From contig CM066032.1 in NCBI GenBank assembly GCA_033557465.1, positions 58,874,955 through 58,938,954 of the forward strand: a DNA stretch of 64,000 nt, written 5' to 3'. Both the position numbers and the translations under genes were made by a program. This document shows, in pieces, positions 21,003 to 32,222 of this stretch. This DNA comes from Ichthyophis bannanicus (lineage: Eukaryota > Chordata > Amphibia > Gymnophiona > Ichthyophiidae). The notes under the pieces are model-generated. The model was not told the DNA's origin, did not search any database, and saw nothing but the letters and a program-made list of their open reading frames with translations. The number at the start of each line of letters is the position of its first letter. Position 1 is the first letter of the stretch.

Positions 21003-22150
21003 TCAACAGATGTCATCGATAGACACAGAGTGAAGGTTAGCCATAGAGGCTGCCATGGCTCTCACATTATGCGCTGTGACATGGCCTTGAAGAGGAAGAC
21101 TCTTATTCTCATAAGCAAAGGATATGCATTGTGCAATCCATTTAGATAGAGTTCTTTTGGAGGCTGGAAGTCCCAAATGACTAGAATCAAAAGCAACACA
21201 AAGTTGAGAAGACTTTCTATGTTGCTGTGTTCTTTGTAGGTAAAAAGCTAAGGCTGTTTTACAGTCCAAAGTATGAAGGTTCCTTTCTGCATTAGAGGCA
21301 TGAAGCCTCAGAAAGAATACAGGAAGGTAAATCGATTGATTTAAATGAAAAGGCGAAACCACCTTTGGCATAAAATGTGGATGAGTTCTGAGAACAACCT
21401 TATCATGGTGAAACCTTGTATAAGGAGGATCAGCCACTAAAGCTTGCAATTCACTAATGCGACGTGCAGAGGTGATTGCAATTAGGAAGATGACTTTCCA
21501 GGATAAAAACTTTAGGGTTGTAGTGGCTAAAGGTTCAAAGGGCGGTTTCATGAGCTGTCCGAGAACTAGATTTAAATCCCATGCCACCGGTGGTGGCCTG
21601 ATGGGAGGAGTAGCCTAGTGGTTGGGGCAAGGTACTTCAGGCCGGAAGGTCGGGGGTTCAAATCCCACTAGAGGACAGCAACCTTGGGCCGGAAGGACTG
21701 GGGTTTCTAGTCCCACAGGTGCTCCTTGTGGTCTTGGGCAAGCCACTTAACCCTCCATAGCCCATGTTCCCTGTAAGTATTAATGTATGTGTCTCATATC
21801 CCCGCGTGTTAAATGTATCCCCCAATTGTGTTGTGACTGCTTTGATTGAAGGATAAGGCAGTATACAAAAACTGTCTAAATAAAATAAAATAAATAAAAA
21901 GACCTCTCATAAATCTTGCTATGAGTGGATGAGAGGAAATTGGCTGTCCATTTAGAGGCTTATAGGAAGCTGCAATTGCACTAAGATGGATTCTTACTGA
22001 ATTGGTCTTTAGACCAGAATTTGATAAATGAAGTAGGTACTCTAGTACCGATTCCAAAGGTATCACAAGGGGGTTTAAGCCCTTTTGAGAACACCATATA
22101 GTAAAACGTTTCCACTTAAAGGCATAAGAACGTCTTGTGGAAGGTTTTCT
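21003..22150 (-). pseudogene. DIRS tyrosine recombinase (split by a SINE)
   Basis: This enzyme integrates the circular cDNA through a tyrosine nucleophile. The N-terminal core-binding part reads STRRSYAFKWKRFTIWC and LEYLLHLSNSGLKTNSVR at about 22000-22150, ending in RFMRGL next to the SINE. It resumes at 21601 with RPPPVAWDLNLVL. The catalytic domain shows the first arginine in TSARRISELQALV and the H-x2-R pair in HNVRAMAAS. Residues near the catalytic tyrosine lie around 20900-21000 but are not resolved. The SINE insertion alone would inactivate it. Confidence 0.85.
21604..21899 (+). mobile_element. tRNA-derived SINE inside the DIRS recombinase
   Basis: Head with RNA polymerase III boxes: A-box-like TAGCCTAGTGGTTGGGGCA and B-box GGTTCAAATCCC. 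The body has CTTGGGCAAGCCACTTAACC. The tail CTTTGATTGAAGGATAAGGC, then AGTATACAAA and an (AATAA)n end, resembles the 3' end of the LINE at 58787-63370. The recombinase coding line on either side joins when it is removed. A close copy is at 38102-38401. Confidence 0.88.
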
Positions 22151-22199
22151 AGAAGCCCAAAGGATATCCTTTACCTGTTGGGAAAGGTTAAGATCCTGC

Positions 22200-24050
22200 A
22201 GGTCTAGGCTTTCAGCAACCAGGCCCTGAAATGCAGGGACTGGGGATTTGGGTGCCATAGCATCCCGTTCTCTTGGGAGAGAAGGTCTGGAGCACACCCT
22301 AACTCCAGAGGTGCAGCTTGAGAGAGATGTAGAAGCAGGGGATACCATGTTTGTTGTGGCCATCGTGGCGCTATGAGGATCATACGACCTCTGTCTCTCT
22401 GAAGCTTGAAGAGTGTTTTGGGGATGAGGGGAATGGGTGGGAAGACATAGAGGAAGTCCTGACCCCAGTGAAGGAGGAAGGCATCCCTTGCCTGGCAATT
22501 GTGAGCTGGAATTCTGGAACAGAACCGGGGAAGTTTGGCATTCAGTGGACTTGCAAAGAGGTCTATGTCTGGGGTTCTCCAGATTTGAAATATCTTTGTC
22601 ACCTGGTCTAGATGGAGAGACCATTCGTGAGGCAGCAGTACTCAGCTGAGTTTGTCTGCCCAAAGGTTTTGAATGCCTGGAAGATATACCACGAGAAGGT
22701 GAATTTGATGTTCTCTGGCGAGGGCCCATAGTCATAAAGCTTCGTTGCATAACGACAGAGAGCCTGTTCCACCCTGCTTGTTCACGTAGTACATGGCTAC
22801 TTGATTGTCCGTTTGGACTAGGACTGTCTTGTAGCTGAGCTGGGCATGGAATACTCGCAGAGCTAGATAGATTGCTCTGAGTTCCAGGAGGTTTATGTGA
22901 AGACAAGCCTCCTGTGGAGTCCAGGTACCCTGGGTGAAGAGATGGTGCAGGTGTGCTCCCCATCCCACCTGTGATGCATATGTTGTTAGGGTGGCCTGGA
23001 ATAGGGGTTGTTGAAAAGGAGACCCCACTAAAAGATTCTCCAGTGATTGCCACCATTGTAGGGACAAGATCAGTCGTTGTGAGTTTGATATCTTGTCCGA
23101 CAGATGTCCTGTGGCCTGTGTCCACTGTGTGGATAGGGTCCACTGGGCTGCTCGCACGTGGAGGCGAGCATAGGGAACTACATGAACTGTGGATGCCTTA
23201 TGTCCCAGTAATTGCAGCAGTTCTCGAGCAGTTAGGGAGGACTTTCATGCTCTTGAGAAGCTAGTTGCACTATGCGAAGACAGTGGGGCTGTGGGAGGAA
23301 AGTCCTTGACTGTCTGGTATCTAAACAAGCTCCTATGAACTCCAGAGTCTGAGAAGGAACAAGTTGGGATTTTAGGAAGATTATGACCAATTCCAAGTAT
23401 TGGAGAATTCGCATTGTGCGAGACAGTGCAGAGCAGGCTTCTGGAATCGTGGGGGCTCGAATGAGCCAGTTGTCCAAGTAAGGGAAGACGAATATCCCTA
23501 GGGTTCACAGGAATGCAGCTACTACTGCCATGCATTTTGTGAATAGTCTTGGTGCCTAAGCCAGACCAAAAGGAAGATCCCTGTATTGGAAGTGTTTTCC
23601 CTTGAAAAGGAATCGCAAGAATTTCCTGTGATCTGGATGGATCAGAATGTGAGTTTATGCATCCTTTAGATCTAGAGAGCAAAGCCAATCCTGACTTTGA
23701 AGGTATGGCAGAAGAGTTCCCAGAGAAATCATTTTGAACTTTTCTCGGAACAGATATTTGTTCAGTTCTCTGAGGTCTAGAATGGGTCTGTGTCCTCCTG
23801 TTTTCTTTGGAATAAGAAAATAGGGGGAGTAGAACCCTGTACCCTGTTGGAGAATGGGTACTTCCTCTATTGCTTCTTGGGCAAGGAGTGTTGAGACCTC
23901 TTGATCCAGTAGATTGTCTGCAGAGGTTTGGGAATTGAACTGTCTTACGATTGTAGGAGGGGGCATGCTGTGAAAATGAAGCTTGTACCCCTCTCCTACA
24001 ATGGACAATTTTCTGCTGTTATTTGGTGCCACCTGTTGGCAAAATGACAC
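22200..24050 (-). pseudogene. DIRS reverse transcriptase and RNase H (frameshifted)
   Basis: RT opens with YSPYFLIPKKTGGHRP and LDLRELNKYLFREKF, then CSLDLKDA (motif A) at about 23655-23900. After frame changes the polymerase motif reads YLDNWLIRAPT near 23470, where the second expected Asp is Asn, followed by KSQLVPSQTLEFIGACLDT. RNase H appears as NLLELRAIYLALRVF and VLVQTDNQVAMYYVNKQGG at about 22780-22900. The following DIDLFASPLNAKLPRFCSR and RMILIAPRWPQQTWYP at 22390-22600 are the usual region between RNase H and recombinase. Several frames are needed, so this is a dead copy. Confidence 0.87.
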
Positions 24051-24119
24051 AACCTGCCTGGAATGTTTAGGGGTTCTGGACCCTTCAGAGGCAGGAACGC
24101 GAAGCTCTCTAGGAAGGAG

Positions 24120-25967
24120 TCAAAGCCCTTGAGGGGGCTGAGCCTGTGGAGCTGGTTGAGCTCTCGGGCCTTTTGGCTTCTTTTGTTGTCTGGATTGTTG
24201 CTGTTGTCCCTTTTGGGCAACTTGACCCTGATCTTGCCCTTGCTGGGTATAGGATGGATAAAACTTCCTCTTTTTGCTGAAAAAGGGTTTTTTATAGGGT
24301 TTCTTTTTGGCTGGAGTGGCTGTAGATTTTGACAATCTGTCTAACTTGATATTGTCAGCATCTATCTCATTAGTCTTTTCCTGCCAATTCTTGCCAAAGA
24401 GGTTTTCTCCTTTGCAAGGGATGTTTCCTAATTTATCCTGTACCCAAATCTCCAAGTCTGATGCCTGAAGCCAGGCAATCCGACGTGCACCAATGGCAAT
24501 AGCAGAAGTTCTGCTGATGCATTCAAAGCAGTCAAACGCTGCACGATTTACAAACTTGGAAACGTCTTGAGCATGCTTGACAAGATTAAGGAAGTCTTGT
24601 CGTTTGTCATCAGGCAGAAGGGGGCTCATAAGCTCCAAATCTCCTGTGACTTCTTTGAAGAACATTCCCATATATAAAATATATGAGCTGATCCTAGCTG
24701 AAAGCATGGAAGCCTGAAATGTTCGACGCCCAAATGCGTCAAGAGTCCTGCATTCACGACCTGGAGGATTGGATGCATGTCTTTTAGCACTTTTCATCCT
24801 ACAAATGGCTGATTCCATTACCACTGAATGGTGTGGCAGCTGAGTCTTTTGAAAGCCTGGACATGGTGGAACTCGATACATGGTATCGAGTCTCCTAGAA
24901 TGAGGAGATGTGGTCGAAGGTGTTTCCCACATTCTGAGCATCAAATCATGAAGAATTTCATGAATGGGCAGAGTAGCTGCCTCTTTGGGAGCCTTAAGGT
25001 ATTGGAGAATTTCCAATTCCTCTGCTCTAGGTTCTTTTTCAGGAGCTACCGTGATTGATAGGGCTCGGGCCACATCACAAATAGAATCCTGAAAAGACAT
25101 GTCCTCCGGAGGAGACCTTCTGCATTGAGGAGAAGAGGAGTCTTTTGGAAGAAGCACTCTGGTACCGGCAGAGTTATCAGAGTCATCGGAATCCGAAGAT
25201 TCGAAGTATCTCTGATCCCGATGTTCATGCAAAGCACGGTATCGGTATCGATTGAAGTCGGTACCGAGTTGGTCTGGTACCGATCTGTCGATGCCCGAAA
25301 AAGTTGGCATGGGAAGAATTCCCACCGGGGCTGGTACCATCGGTGCTGGTACCGGCATCGATATTGGTGTTGGTACCAGTGCCCGTTAAACCGTCAGTAG
25401 CGGTGTCAACGGTACCACAGCTGTAAGAAGAGCTGAAAGACTGCGTTCGATAGTGAGGAATCTCTGATCTATCGACGCTGCCGATGCCTGGGTGTTGGTA
25501 CCGATAGAAGCGGCCGGAACCCCTGAGCAGGGCACCAGTAGTTCTGCCGAGGTCGAGGCCTTGAGAACATCCTGGAGCCCCGTTGGTGCTTTGGAGGCCG
25601 AAGCCTCCCGCTGGGGCTGTTTTGCCAGTATAGTTTCCTCAAGGGCAATGCCAATGGCTTCTCGATGCTTAGAAGGAGATCTACCCTTTGAGGACCAGCT
25701 CTTATGTTTAGTTACCTGAGATCCATGGGAGGAAGACGAGGCTCTGGAAGACGTCGATGCAATGGACATCACATCTGACGAAAAGAGGGTACCGAGCTTT
25801 GCAGCCCGGTTCTGTCTTCCTCTTTTAGTCATCCCCATACAAGAGAGACACTCCGATGGAGAATGGTCAGGGCCTAAACATTTGAGACACCAGTCATGGG
25901 TGTCGGTGACGGAAATGGTACCGCCACACTTAGTACATTTTTTAAAACCACTAGCTGGTTTTTCCAT
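24120..25967 (-). pseudogene. DIRS gag-like protein with one in-frame stop
   Basis: One minus-strand frame of about 615 codons, broken only by TAA at 25386-25388. The N-terminus has a cysteine cluster, CTKCGG, then DWCLKCLGPDH and CLSCMGMTKRGR, that resembles a zinc-binding knuckle. The middle is Ser/Pro-rich. Later segments MSFQDSICDVARALSI and EILQYLKAPKEAATLPIHEI match the gag remnant at 33992-34282 of the second DIRS. The C-terminus is Gln-, Lys- and Pro-rich (QQQQSRQQKKPKG), typical of nucleic-acid binding. Confidence 0.82.
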
Positions 25968-26213
25968 TTTTCAGGAAAATGGGGCCTAATGCCCAAAATG
26001 GCGCCTAGCACCAAAAAGAAAAAATTTCTAAAGAGAAACACTTCAGAAAGTATATATATATATATATATTTTTTTTTAGAAAAGAAAAGAGAACCGGCAG
26101 TACCGGTAGGCGTCGAGCGGAGGCAGACGCGACCACAAGAAAACAAGTTTAAAGAAGAAATTTTCTGCGGTGACAGGGTATGTGACCTGTTGGCTCCGCG
26201 GAAAACGAAAAAC

Positions 26214-26373
26214 TGAAGAGGGACAGTTGGAAAGGCGGGAAGGCAGTGCGCATGTGCTGAGGGATGCTCCCAAAAGCGTTCCTATTGGACGCTGGGGAGC
26301 GTTCCCGCACGGGCTCCGTCGGTGCCGACGATACCCATATGTGAAGACTACATTCCTGCTTGTTCCTGGAGAT
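26214..26373. repeat. DIRS right inverted terminal repeat
   Basis: Inverse of 20432-20590: GCGCATGTGCTGAGGGATGC, CTGGGGAGCGTTCCCGC and ATGTGAAGACTACATTCCTG. The coding end of gag begins inside it, at about 25967. Confidence 0.9.
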
Positions 26374-26538
26374 TTCCCCCAACACACCCTGATACTGACT
26401 GGATAGCAGCAGAGCACTTATGGGACTTAGAAGGGGATATTCAACGGCACTAACCGTGTAAGCGCCATTGAACATCTGCATTTACATGGTTTACTGAGCT
26501 GTGAGCCGTGTAAATGCCTTTCAAAAATCGGGCCCTAA

Positions 26539-26864
26539 GAGTTCACTGGGCTGTTGAGACCATATGATCCATAATTCTTGATAAGTCCCAAGTTGAAGTC
26601 TACTGACGTACTGAATGAACCCAAGGTGGAGATAAGGCATGGGTTATTTTTCCTTTTATCTGTTTATATCACAAAATACCAGAGAGCTGTAGCTTATCAT
26701 CTGAAGTAATAGAATAAGTGATAGATCTAATTACAAATGGGACCAATAGCATGTGTACTGTTGTGCTTTATGTAAAAGGAGTGTAGTTCAATAAGATTTG
26801 TAAAGCAAACCTTCTTATTCCCTCTTCATCTGTACCCTTGTACCCCAAAGCTATTGCCACTTAC
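26539..26864. other. Unassigned, presumably intronic DNA
   Basis: AT-rich unique-looking sequence between the Harbinger-like element and the candidate exon at 26865-27015. No gene, motif or repeat recognised. Confidence 0.4.
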
Positions 26865-27015
26865 CAGCATGTGATGAGAATGTGGCTTTCCTGGGCATAC
26901 TGCTGGTGTCTCTCCACCTCCCCCAATATGCTGATAAGAGCAGTGGGGCTCTCTGGAAGACGTTTGCTCATGGGCCAATTGCTCATTTCCCATACTTGTA
27001 TCTCCAGTTTTGAAT
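26865..27015 (-). CDS. Candidate host exon B: protein tyrosine phosphatase-like domain
   Basis: On the minus strand an acceptor ending TTAGTCCACAG lies before 27015 and a consensus donor GTAAGT follows 26865. The 151-bp exon starts with two bases that finish a codon, runs 49 codons, and leaves two bases. It reads QVWEMSNWPMSKRLPESPT, then LISILGEVERHQQ and HILITC. This is the layout of the PTP segment from the WPD-loop region to just before the active-site loop (normally W-P, then a helix, then hydrophobics leading to HC). The Asp expected after W-P is Met, and the residue before Cys is Thr, so it would be a divergent, perhaps inactive domain such as a receptor PTP D2. The frame alone could be chance; the match with exon A makes it stronger. 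Confidence 0.5.
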
Positions 27016-27099
27016 CTGTGGACTAATAAAAGCAGAGAATCTGCAAAACATGAAAGATGCAAATGGTATCTATTTCCTCTGTCTCACACACAACTTGTG

Positions 27100-27735
27100 T
27101 TCCTTCAAAAAATAGAAAGATTAGGGGACATGCAATGAAGCTACAATGTAGCATATTTAAGACTAATAGGAGAAGGTATTTTTTCATTCAAACGTAATCA
27201 ATTCGCTGCTGGAGGACGTAATAAAAGCTGTTGGTATACTGGGTTTAAAAGAGGTTTGGACAAGTTCTTGGAGGAAAACTCTAAACCATTATTAAATCAC
27301 AGTTGATGATAAATTGATGTTATAGGGGCTTGTTTACAAAGCCGTGGTAGCGGCTTCCATCTGATATCGGAGCCACGGCCCCATTGAATTCAGTAGGGCC
27401 ACGGCTCCGATATCGGGCTGAAGCCACTACCGCGGTTTAGTAAACAAGCCCCACAGTGTTCTTGATGTTATATTAAGCTCTTGTTCTATGCAAAGTTGAA
27501 GTTCTCAGTTCCACGAAAGCCGCTTTGATTTCTGACTAAGTGGTATAGAAACGCAGTTAAATAAATAAATAAATTGGACTGGGGAAATCCACTGGTTACC
27601 GCTGGGATAGACAGCAAGGTATTTTTCTACCCTTTGGGAACTTAACAGGCACTTATGACCTGGATTGGCCAATGTTGGAAACAGGATACTGGGCTCGATG
27701 GACTTTGGTCTTTCCCAGTATGAGATTTCTTATGT
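27100..27735 (+). repeat. CR1 3' end, plus strand, with nested insertions
   Basis: The CR1 C-terminal codons ([16 protein letters not shown], about 27237-27280) are followed, after a nested block, by the CR1 3' UTR from 27573: TGGACTGGGGAAATCCACTG, CAATGTTGGAAACAGGATAC, then TTTCCCAGTATGAG and TTATGTTCATATG. The nested block 27297-27572 ends in CCGCTTTGATTTCTGAC and an (AAAT)n tail like a LINE/SINE 3' end, and contains the palindrome at 27325-27452. Confidence 0.75.
27325..27452. mobile_element. 128-bp palindromic MITE
   Basis: Almost perfect fold-back. It starts GGGGCTTGTTTACAAAGCCG and ends with the inverse CGGTTTAGTAAACAAGCCCC; the arms meet near 27389 around TTGAATTCAG. The ends resemble those of the giant elements (GGGG, TGTTTAC, AA). 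No clear 3-bp duplication is seen here. A sister copy is at 47561-47688 and a half copy at 44708-44783. Confidence 0.82.
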
Positions 27736-27969
27736 TCATATGGAGCTGATTGTATTAGGGCCACATAGAAAGCTACACACCATTTACACATGCAATTCCC
27801 TATTTTAAAGGACTTAAACACGTGAATGGGAACTTACACGTGCGCTGTGGGTAGTTACTATTCTGTAAGTGTGTATGTAAGTTCTATCGTGTATACTTGC
27901 AGTTGAGGTGTGCATGTGGATAGTGCTTGGATGGCGCACAGGAGGGGCTATAATGTACACACATGAAAT
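27736..27969. other. Unassigned DNA
   Basis: Contains ACACACATGCA-like and GTGTATGTAAG words in both orientations, suggesting a decayed small element. No gene seen. Confidence 0.35.
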
Positions 27970-28430
27970 GTAGTTACTCACCTGTAGCAGGTGTTCTCTG
28001 TGGACAGCAGGAAAAGCTCTCATGTATGGGTGACATTACCCAGTGGAACCCATGTGGGAGTGATCTCTAGCTACTTCTAGAAACGTTTGGCACTCTCCTC
28101 AGTGCTTATGCGCCATTTTCCTGACTGCCGCTGTGGCGCCATCTCAACTCAGTCTGATACTATAGCTATAGTAGAATACAATTCCTAGGGAAGATGGGTG
28201 GGTTCTGAGGACTTTTCCTGCTGTCCATGAAGAAGTACTACTACAGGTGCGTAACTACTTTTTCTCAGTGGACAAGCAGGATAAAAGTCCTCTCATATGG
28301 GACTAGCTACAGGCTACCTAAAACAAAAAAGGGGAAAAACAGAGGAGATGCCCAACAGGGGCAGTCCAACAATTTTTTGTTGGCAACTGGCCTTTTGTAT
28401 TTTTTAAGTTTTTCTTTTTCCTTTTTTTTT

Positions 28431-29709
28431 TTAAATTAGGTAGCCTGAACAGAAAATAACGGACCTAGGGGGGATGGATTCTGTTCCGCAAACAGAATGG
28501 CGACTTTCCTGGAAACACCAAATGCTCTGCATGTGAAATCCATTGGCTGAAGTTGCTGTGGCTTCAGGAATCCCTTGCCAGACAGTAGTGAGATGTGAAT
28601 GTGTAGACTGAAGTCCATGTTGCAGCCCTGCAAATCTCTTCCATGGAGACCGAGCGCAAGAGGGCCACTGACACAGCATGGCTCTGACACTGTGAGCTGT
28701 GATATGACCCTCAAGGCTTACACCTGCTTGGGTATAAGCAAAAGAGATGCAGTCTGCTAGCCAAATTGATAGTGAGCGTTTAGTGATGGCAACCTCTAGC
28801 TTGTTGGGGTCAAAAGAAACCAAAGGTTAGATGGACTTCTATGGGCTTTCGTTCACTCCAAGTAGAAAGCTAAGGCTTGTTTGCAATCCAACATGTGCAG
28901 CGCAGTTTCCCCTTTGTGAATGTGAGGTTTTGGGGAAAAATGCTGGCAGAACAATTGTCTAAGATGGAAATACGAAAACATTTTTGAAAAGAATTTGGGA
29001 TGAGTATGGAGGACCACTCTATTGTGATGGAATTTAGTGTAAGGTGGATGAATCACTAGGGCCTGAAGCTCACTCACTTTGTGTGCTGAAGTGACCGCCA
29101 CCAGAAATAAAACCTTCCAGATCTTCAGAGGACAGCAATTTCAGTGGCTCACAGGGAGATTTCATCAGCTGTGCAAGAACCACATTAAGGTCCCAAGACA
29201 ATGCGGGTGGCTTATAGGGAGGCTTTCACAAAAGCAGCCTCTGCATAAAGCAAACAACTAAAAGCTATACAGAGATGGGTTTACCCTTTACACCTCGGTA
29301 GCATGGTCCAGTTGCACTGAGGTAAACCCTAACTGAATTGGATATGAGTCCTGACTCGGAGGTGTAGAATATATTCAAGCAGTTTTTGTGTGGAACAGGT
29401 GAAGGGATGCTCCTCACACCAGACAGCAAACCTCTTCCATTTGCAAGAATATGATTTTCTCGTTGAGGCCAAAAGAATGTCCGTGATACCATCTGGCAGA
29501 CAGAGAGCAGACAATATCAGCCTCTCAACATCAGTTGTGAGGGCCAAAGACTTGATTTTGGGGTACAACATTGTTCCATTCTCCTGCAATAGCAGATCTG
29601 GTGTGTGGCCTAACTGAATTGGTTCCCAACTGGAGAGATGGAGGACAGTAAACCAAGGCTGTTGTGGGGCAATGAGAATCATTGTCCCCCTGTCTGTTTG
29701 GAGCTTCAA
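28431..29709 (-). pseudogene. DIRS copy 2 tyrosine recombinase fragments
   Basis: Pieces in several frames: KSYSCKWKRFAVWCEEHPF at about 29400, TSAHKVSELQALVIHPPYTKF at 29030-29095 (the catalytic Arg of the first motif is replaced in this reading by His-Lys), then LSIWLADCISFAYTQAGV and HITAHSVRAML with the H-x2-R motif at about 28680-28790. Similarity to the first DIRS is clear along the whole region. Indels make it non-functional. Confidence 0.8.
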
Positions 29710-30565
29710 GAGGGCCTTAAAAATGAGAGATATTGGAGGGTATGCTTACAGAAGACCCTACCCCCAGTTGAGGAGGAAAGCATCGGAGGCTATTTTCTTG
29801 TTTGACCTTGCTCTGGTGCAAAACCTATCCACATGGGCATTTTGAGGAATAGTAAAGAGATCTATGGAGGGGTGCCTCACTCTTGAAAGATGTGTACTGC
29901 AACTTCCCTGTCTAGGGTCCAACTCAGTCTGTCTGCCAGGGTGTTTTGTTTGCATGTTAAATATGTGGCCCTTAAGTCCATCCCATGGGTGATGGCAAAG
30001 TTCCACCACCTGACTATTTCCCAACACAGGAGATATGAGCCTGTTCTTCCCTGTTTGTCTGAATGAGGACAATTTGATTAGACAACCAATCTCTGAAAGC
30101 CCTTAAAGCAGTCACTATGGCTTGTAGTTCTAAGTTGATCTGATGGAGACTTTCCTGGAAACACCAAATGTTCTGCATGTGAAATCCATTGAGATGAGCT
30201 CCCCAATCCAGATTGGATGTATCTGACATCAAAATCTTCTATGGTAGAGTAATTTGAAAGGGGAGACCTTTCAACAAATTGAACGGTAGAGTCCACCAGT
30301 CTAGAGACCGAATGAAAGGGTCAGTGATGTGCAGTCGACCTTTGAGAAGTCCCATGGCCTGGGTCTATTGGGTTCTCAGGATCCATTGAGCTTGTCTCAT
30401 ATAAAGATGTGCCAAGGGTGTCATATGAACTGTGAGGCCATGTGTCCCAATACAGTTAACATCTTGCGAGCTGATACCTGCTGACTATCGCTGTCAATCT
30501 GTATAGCCTGTCAAGCAGGAGGAAGGCTTTCGCCTGAGGCATGTTGAGCAGGGCTCCTATGAATT

Positions 30566-31290
30566 TCAGTTGTTGGGAGGGCTGTAGGTGGGATTTTTAG
30601 GTAATTTATTATGAACCCTAGTAGTCTGAGCACTCAAATGGTCAGCTGTGTTGATTCTCGCATTCCTTCCTGATTGGTACTCTTGATCAGCCAATCGTCC
30701 AAGCAGGGAAAGACAAACACTCCCAGGGTCCAAAGGTAAGATGCTACTACTGCGAGGCATCTTGTGAAGATGCAGAGCACTGAGGCTAAGACAACATGCA
30801 CTATACGATACTGGAAGTGTTGTCCCCCCTAGAACAAATGTGAGATGGATGTATCTGAATGTGGGTGCAAGCATCCTTGAGATTCAGAGAGCATAGGCAA
30901 TCTCCTTTTTGAAGGAAGGGGATCAGGGTGCCCAGAGAAATCATTCTGAACTTTTCTTTGACCAGATAGACATTCAGATCTCTTAGATCTAGCATGGGGC
31001 GGTGTCCTCCCATTTTCTTGGGAACCAGGAAATACCTGGAATAAATCCCCTGATGTCTTTGCTCTGGTGATATGAGCTCGATTGTGAGATCTGATAAGAA
31101 GGCAGAGATTTCTCTCTGAAGTAGTTCCTGATGTTGAGGGTCCATAGTATGATCCCTTAGCGGGCAATTTGGAGGAGAGTCCAATAGATGTAATTTGTAA
31201 CCGCGTCGTACAATCTGTAAAACCCAAGTGTCCGAGTTTATAAAGGGCCCCCCCTTTTGTCAAAAAGAGTGAGTCTCCCTCTGACAAGAG
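30566..31290 (-). pseudogene. DIRS copy 2 reverse transcriptase fragment
   Basis: YSRYFLVPKKMGGHRPMLDL, then LNVYLVKEKFRMISLGT and CSLNLKDACTHIQIHP correspond to the same blocks in copy 1 at 23655-24050. The polymerase motif reads LDDWLIK near 30690, so this copy keeps the two aspartates that copy 1 has changed. Frame breaks separate the blocks. Confidence 0.82.
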
Positions 31291-31493
31291 AGTCCTCCTC
31301 TGCGATTACAAATAGAGTGGCTATACTTTCAAGGAGCTAGTCAAACCCCCACCCTGGGTTTTGGTTGAGGAACAGGCTTGGCTTTCTGAGGCTTCTCTCG
31401 CTTAACTTGCGCTTGGGAGTAGTGGGACCTAGGAAAGTACCTATGCCTGCGAGAGTAATAGGTCTTTTTCTGGGTGTCACCTTGAAACCTCCT

Positions 31494-32222
31494 GCAGTAA
31501 GCGACTCTATAACATCAGCAAAATTTGCCCCTTCCTTTCTGAACACACTACTAAGACACTCATCCACTCTTTAGTCACCTCCTGCCTAGACTATTGCAAC
31601 CTCCTCCTTGCTGGCCTCCCTCTGAATCATCTCTCTCCCCTTCAATCTGTTCAAAACTCAGCTGCATGGCGTATCTTTTGCCAGCCTCGATATGATCATA
31701 TAACCCCTTTTCTCAAGTCGCTTCACTGGATCCCTATCCATTTCTGTATGCAGTTCAAATTTCTCCTGCTGACCTATAAGTGCATTCACTCTGCAGCTCC
31801 TCACTACCTTTCCTCTCTTGTCTCTCCCTACACCCCTCCTTGTGAACTCCACTCTTCTGGCAGATCCCTTCTATCTGTGCCCTTCTCTTCTACTGCCATC
31901 TCCAGACTTCGTTCCTTTCACCTTGCTGCTCCTTATGCCTGGAACAAATTACCTGAGTTTGTGCATCAGGCTTTATCTCTGGCCATTTTCAAATCCAGGC
32001 TGAAAACTCACCTCTTTAAGGCTGCTTTTGGATCCTGAGCTGCTTAGTCTCCAATATGTTTCATTACTTTTCCCCTAGATATATCCTTGTTCTCAGTTGT
32101 TGTGCTGCCTTGACTAGATTGTAAATTCTGTTAAGCAGGGACCATCTTTTTACATGTGTCTGTAAAGCACTGCATATGCCTTGTAGTGCTATACAAATAA
32201 TCAGAAGTAGTAGTAATAGGAG
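31494..32222 (+). mobile_element. L2-like LINE 3' fragment inside DIRS copy 2
   Basis: Plus-strand coding remnant: LVTSCLDYCNLLLAGLP, SLHWIPI, then an open stretch at 31748-32038 reading FLLLTYKCIHSAAPHYLSSL, LAAPYAWNKLPEFV and IFKSRLKTHLFKAAF, the standard end of L2-type ORF2. The 3' UTR has CTGTAAAGCACTGCATATGC, then TTGTAGTGCTATACAAATAA and a short AGTAGTAGTA tail. Confidence 0.85.

Larger units (their letters stand above)
20408..26373 (-). mobile_element. DIRS-type tyrosine-recombinase retrotransposon, nearly full length
   Basis: The minus strand encodes gag-like, RT, RNase H and tyrosine recombinase regions in order from high to low coordinates. Inverted terminal repeats of about 150 bp lie at 20432-20590 and 26214-26373. 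There is no LTR in direct orientation, no integrase and no target duplication, as usual for DIRS elements, which integrate a circle with a tyrosine recombinase. A SINE interrupts the recombinase at 21604-21899. Scattered frameshifts make it inactive. Confidence 0.92.
20088..26535. mobile_element. Harbinger-like non-autonomous element split by the DIRS element
   Basis: Left end GGGCCCGATATTGAG at 20088 and right end inverse AAAATCGGGCCC at 26535, flanked by TAA at 20085-20087 and 26536-26538. Left part 20088-20407 holds a GCTAACTGGGCAGC...GCTGCCCAGTTAGC inverted pair. Right part 26374-26535 holds the other end. The remainder is the DIRS insertion, so the element itself was only about 480 bp. 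Confidence 0.65.

Noticed and set aside
21809..23143. 444-codon minus-strand frame as a single protein
   Set aside because: Only its last third is in the true recombinase frame; the first part is an out-of-frame reading of the DIRS RNase H region.
24063..24332. Plus-strand hydrophobic ORF resembling a membrane protein
   Set aside because: It is the antisense of the Gln/Lys-rich gag C-terminus of the DIRS element; antisense of such codons looks hydrophobic.
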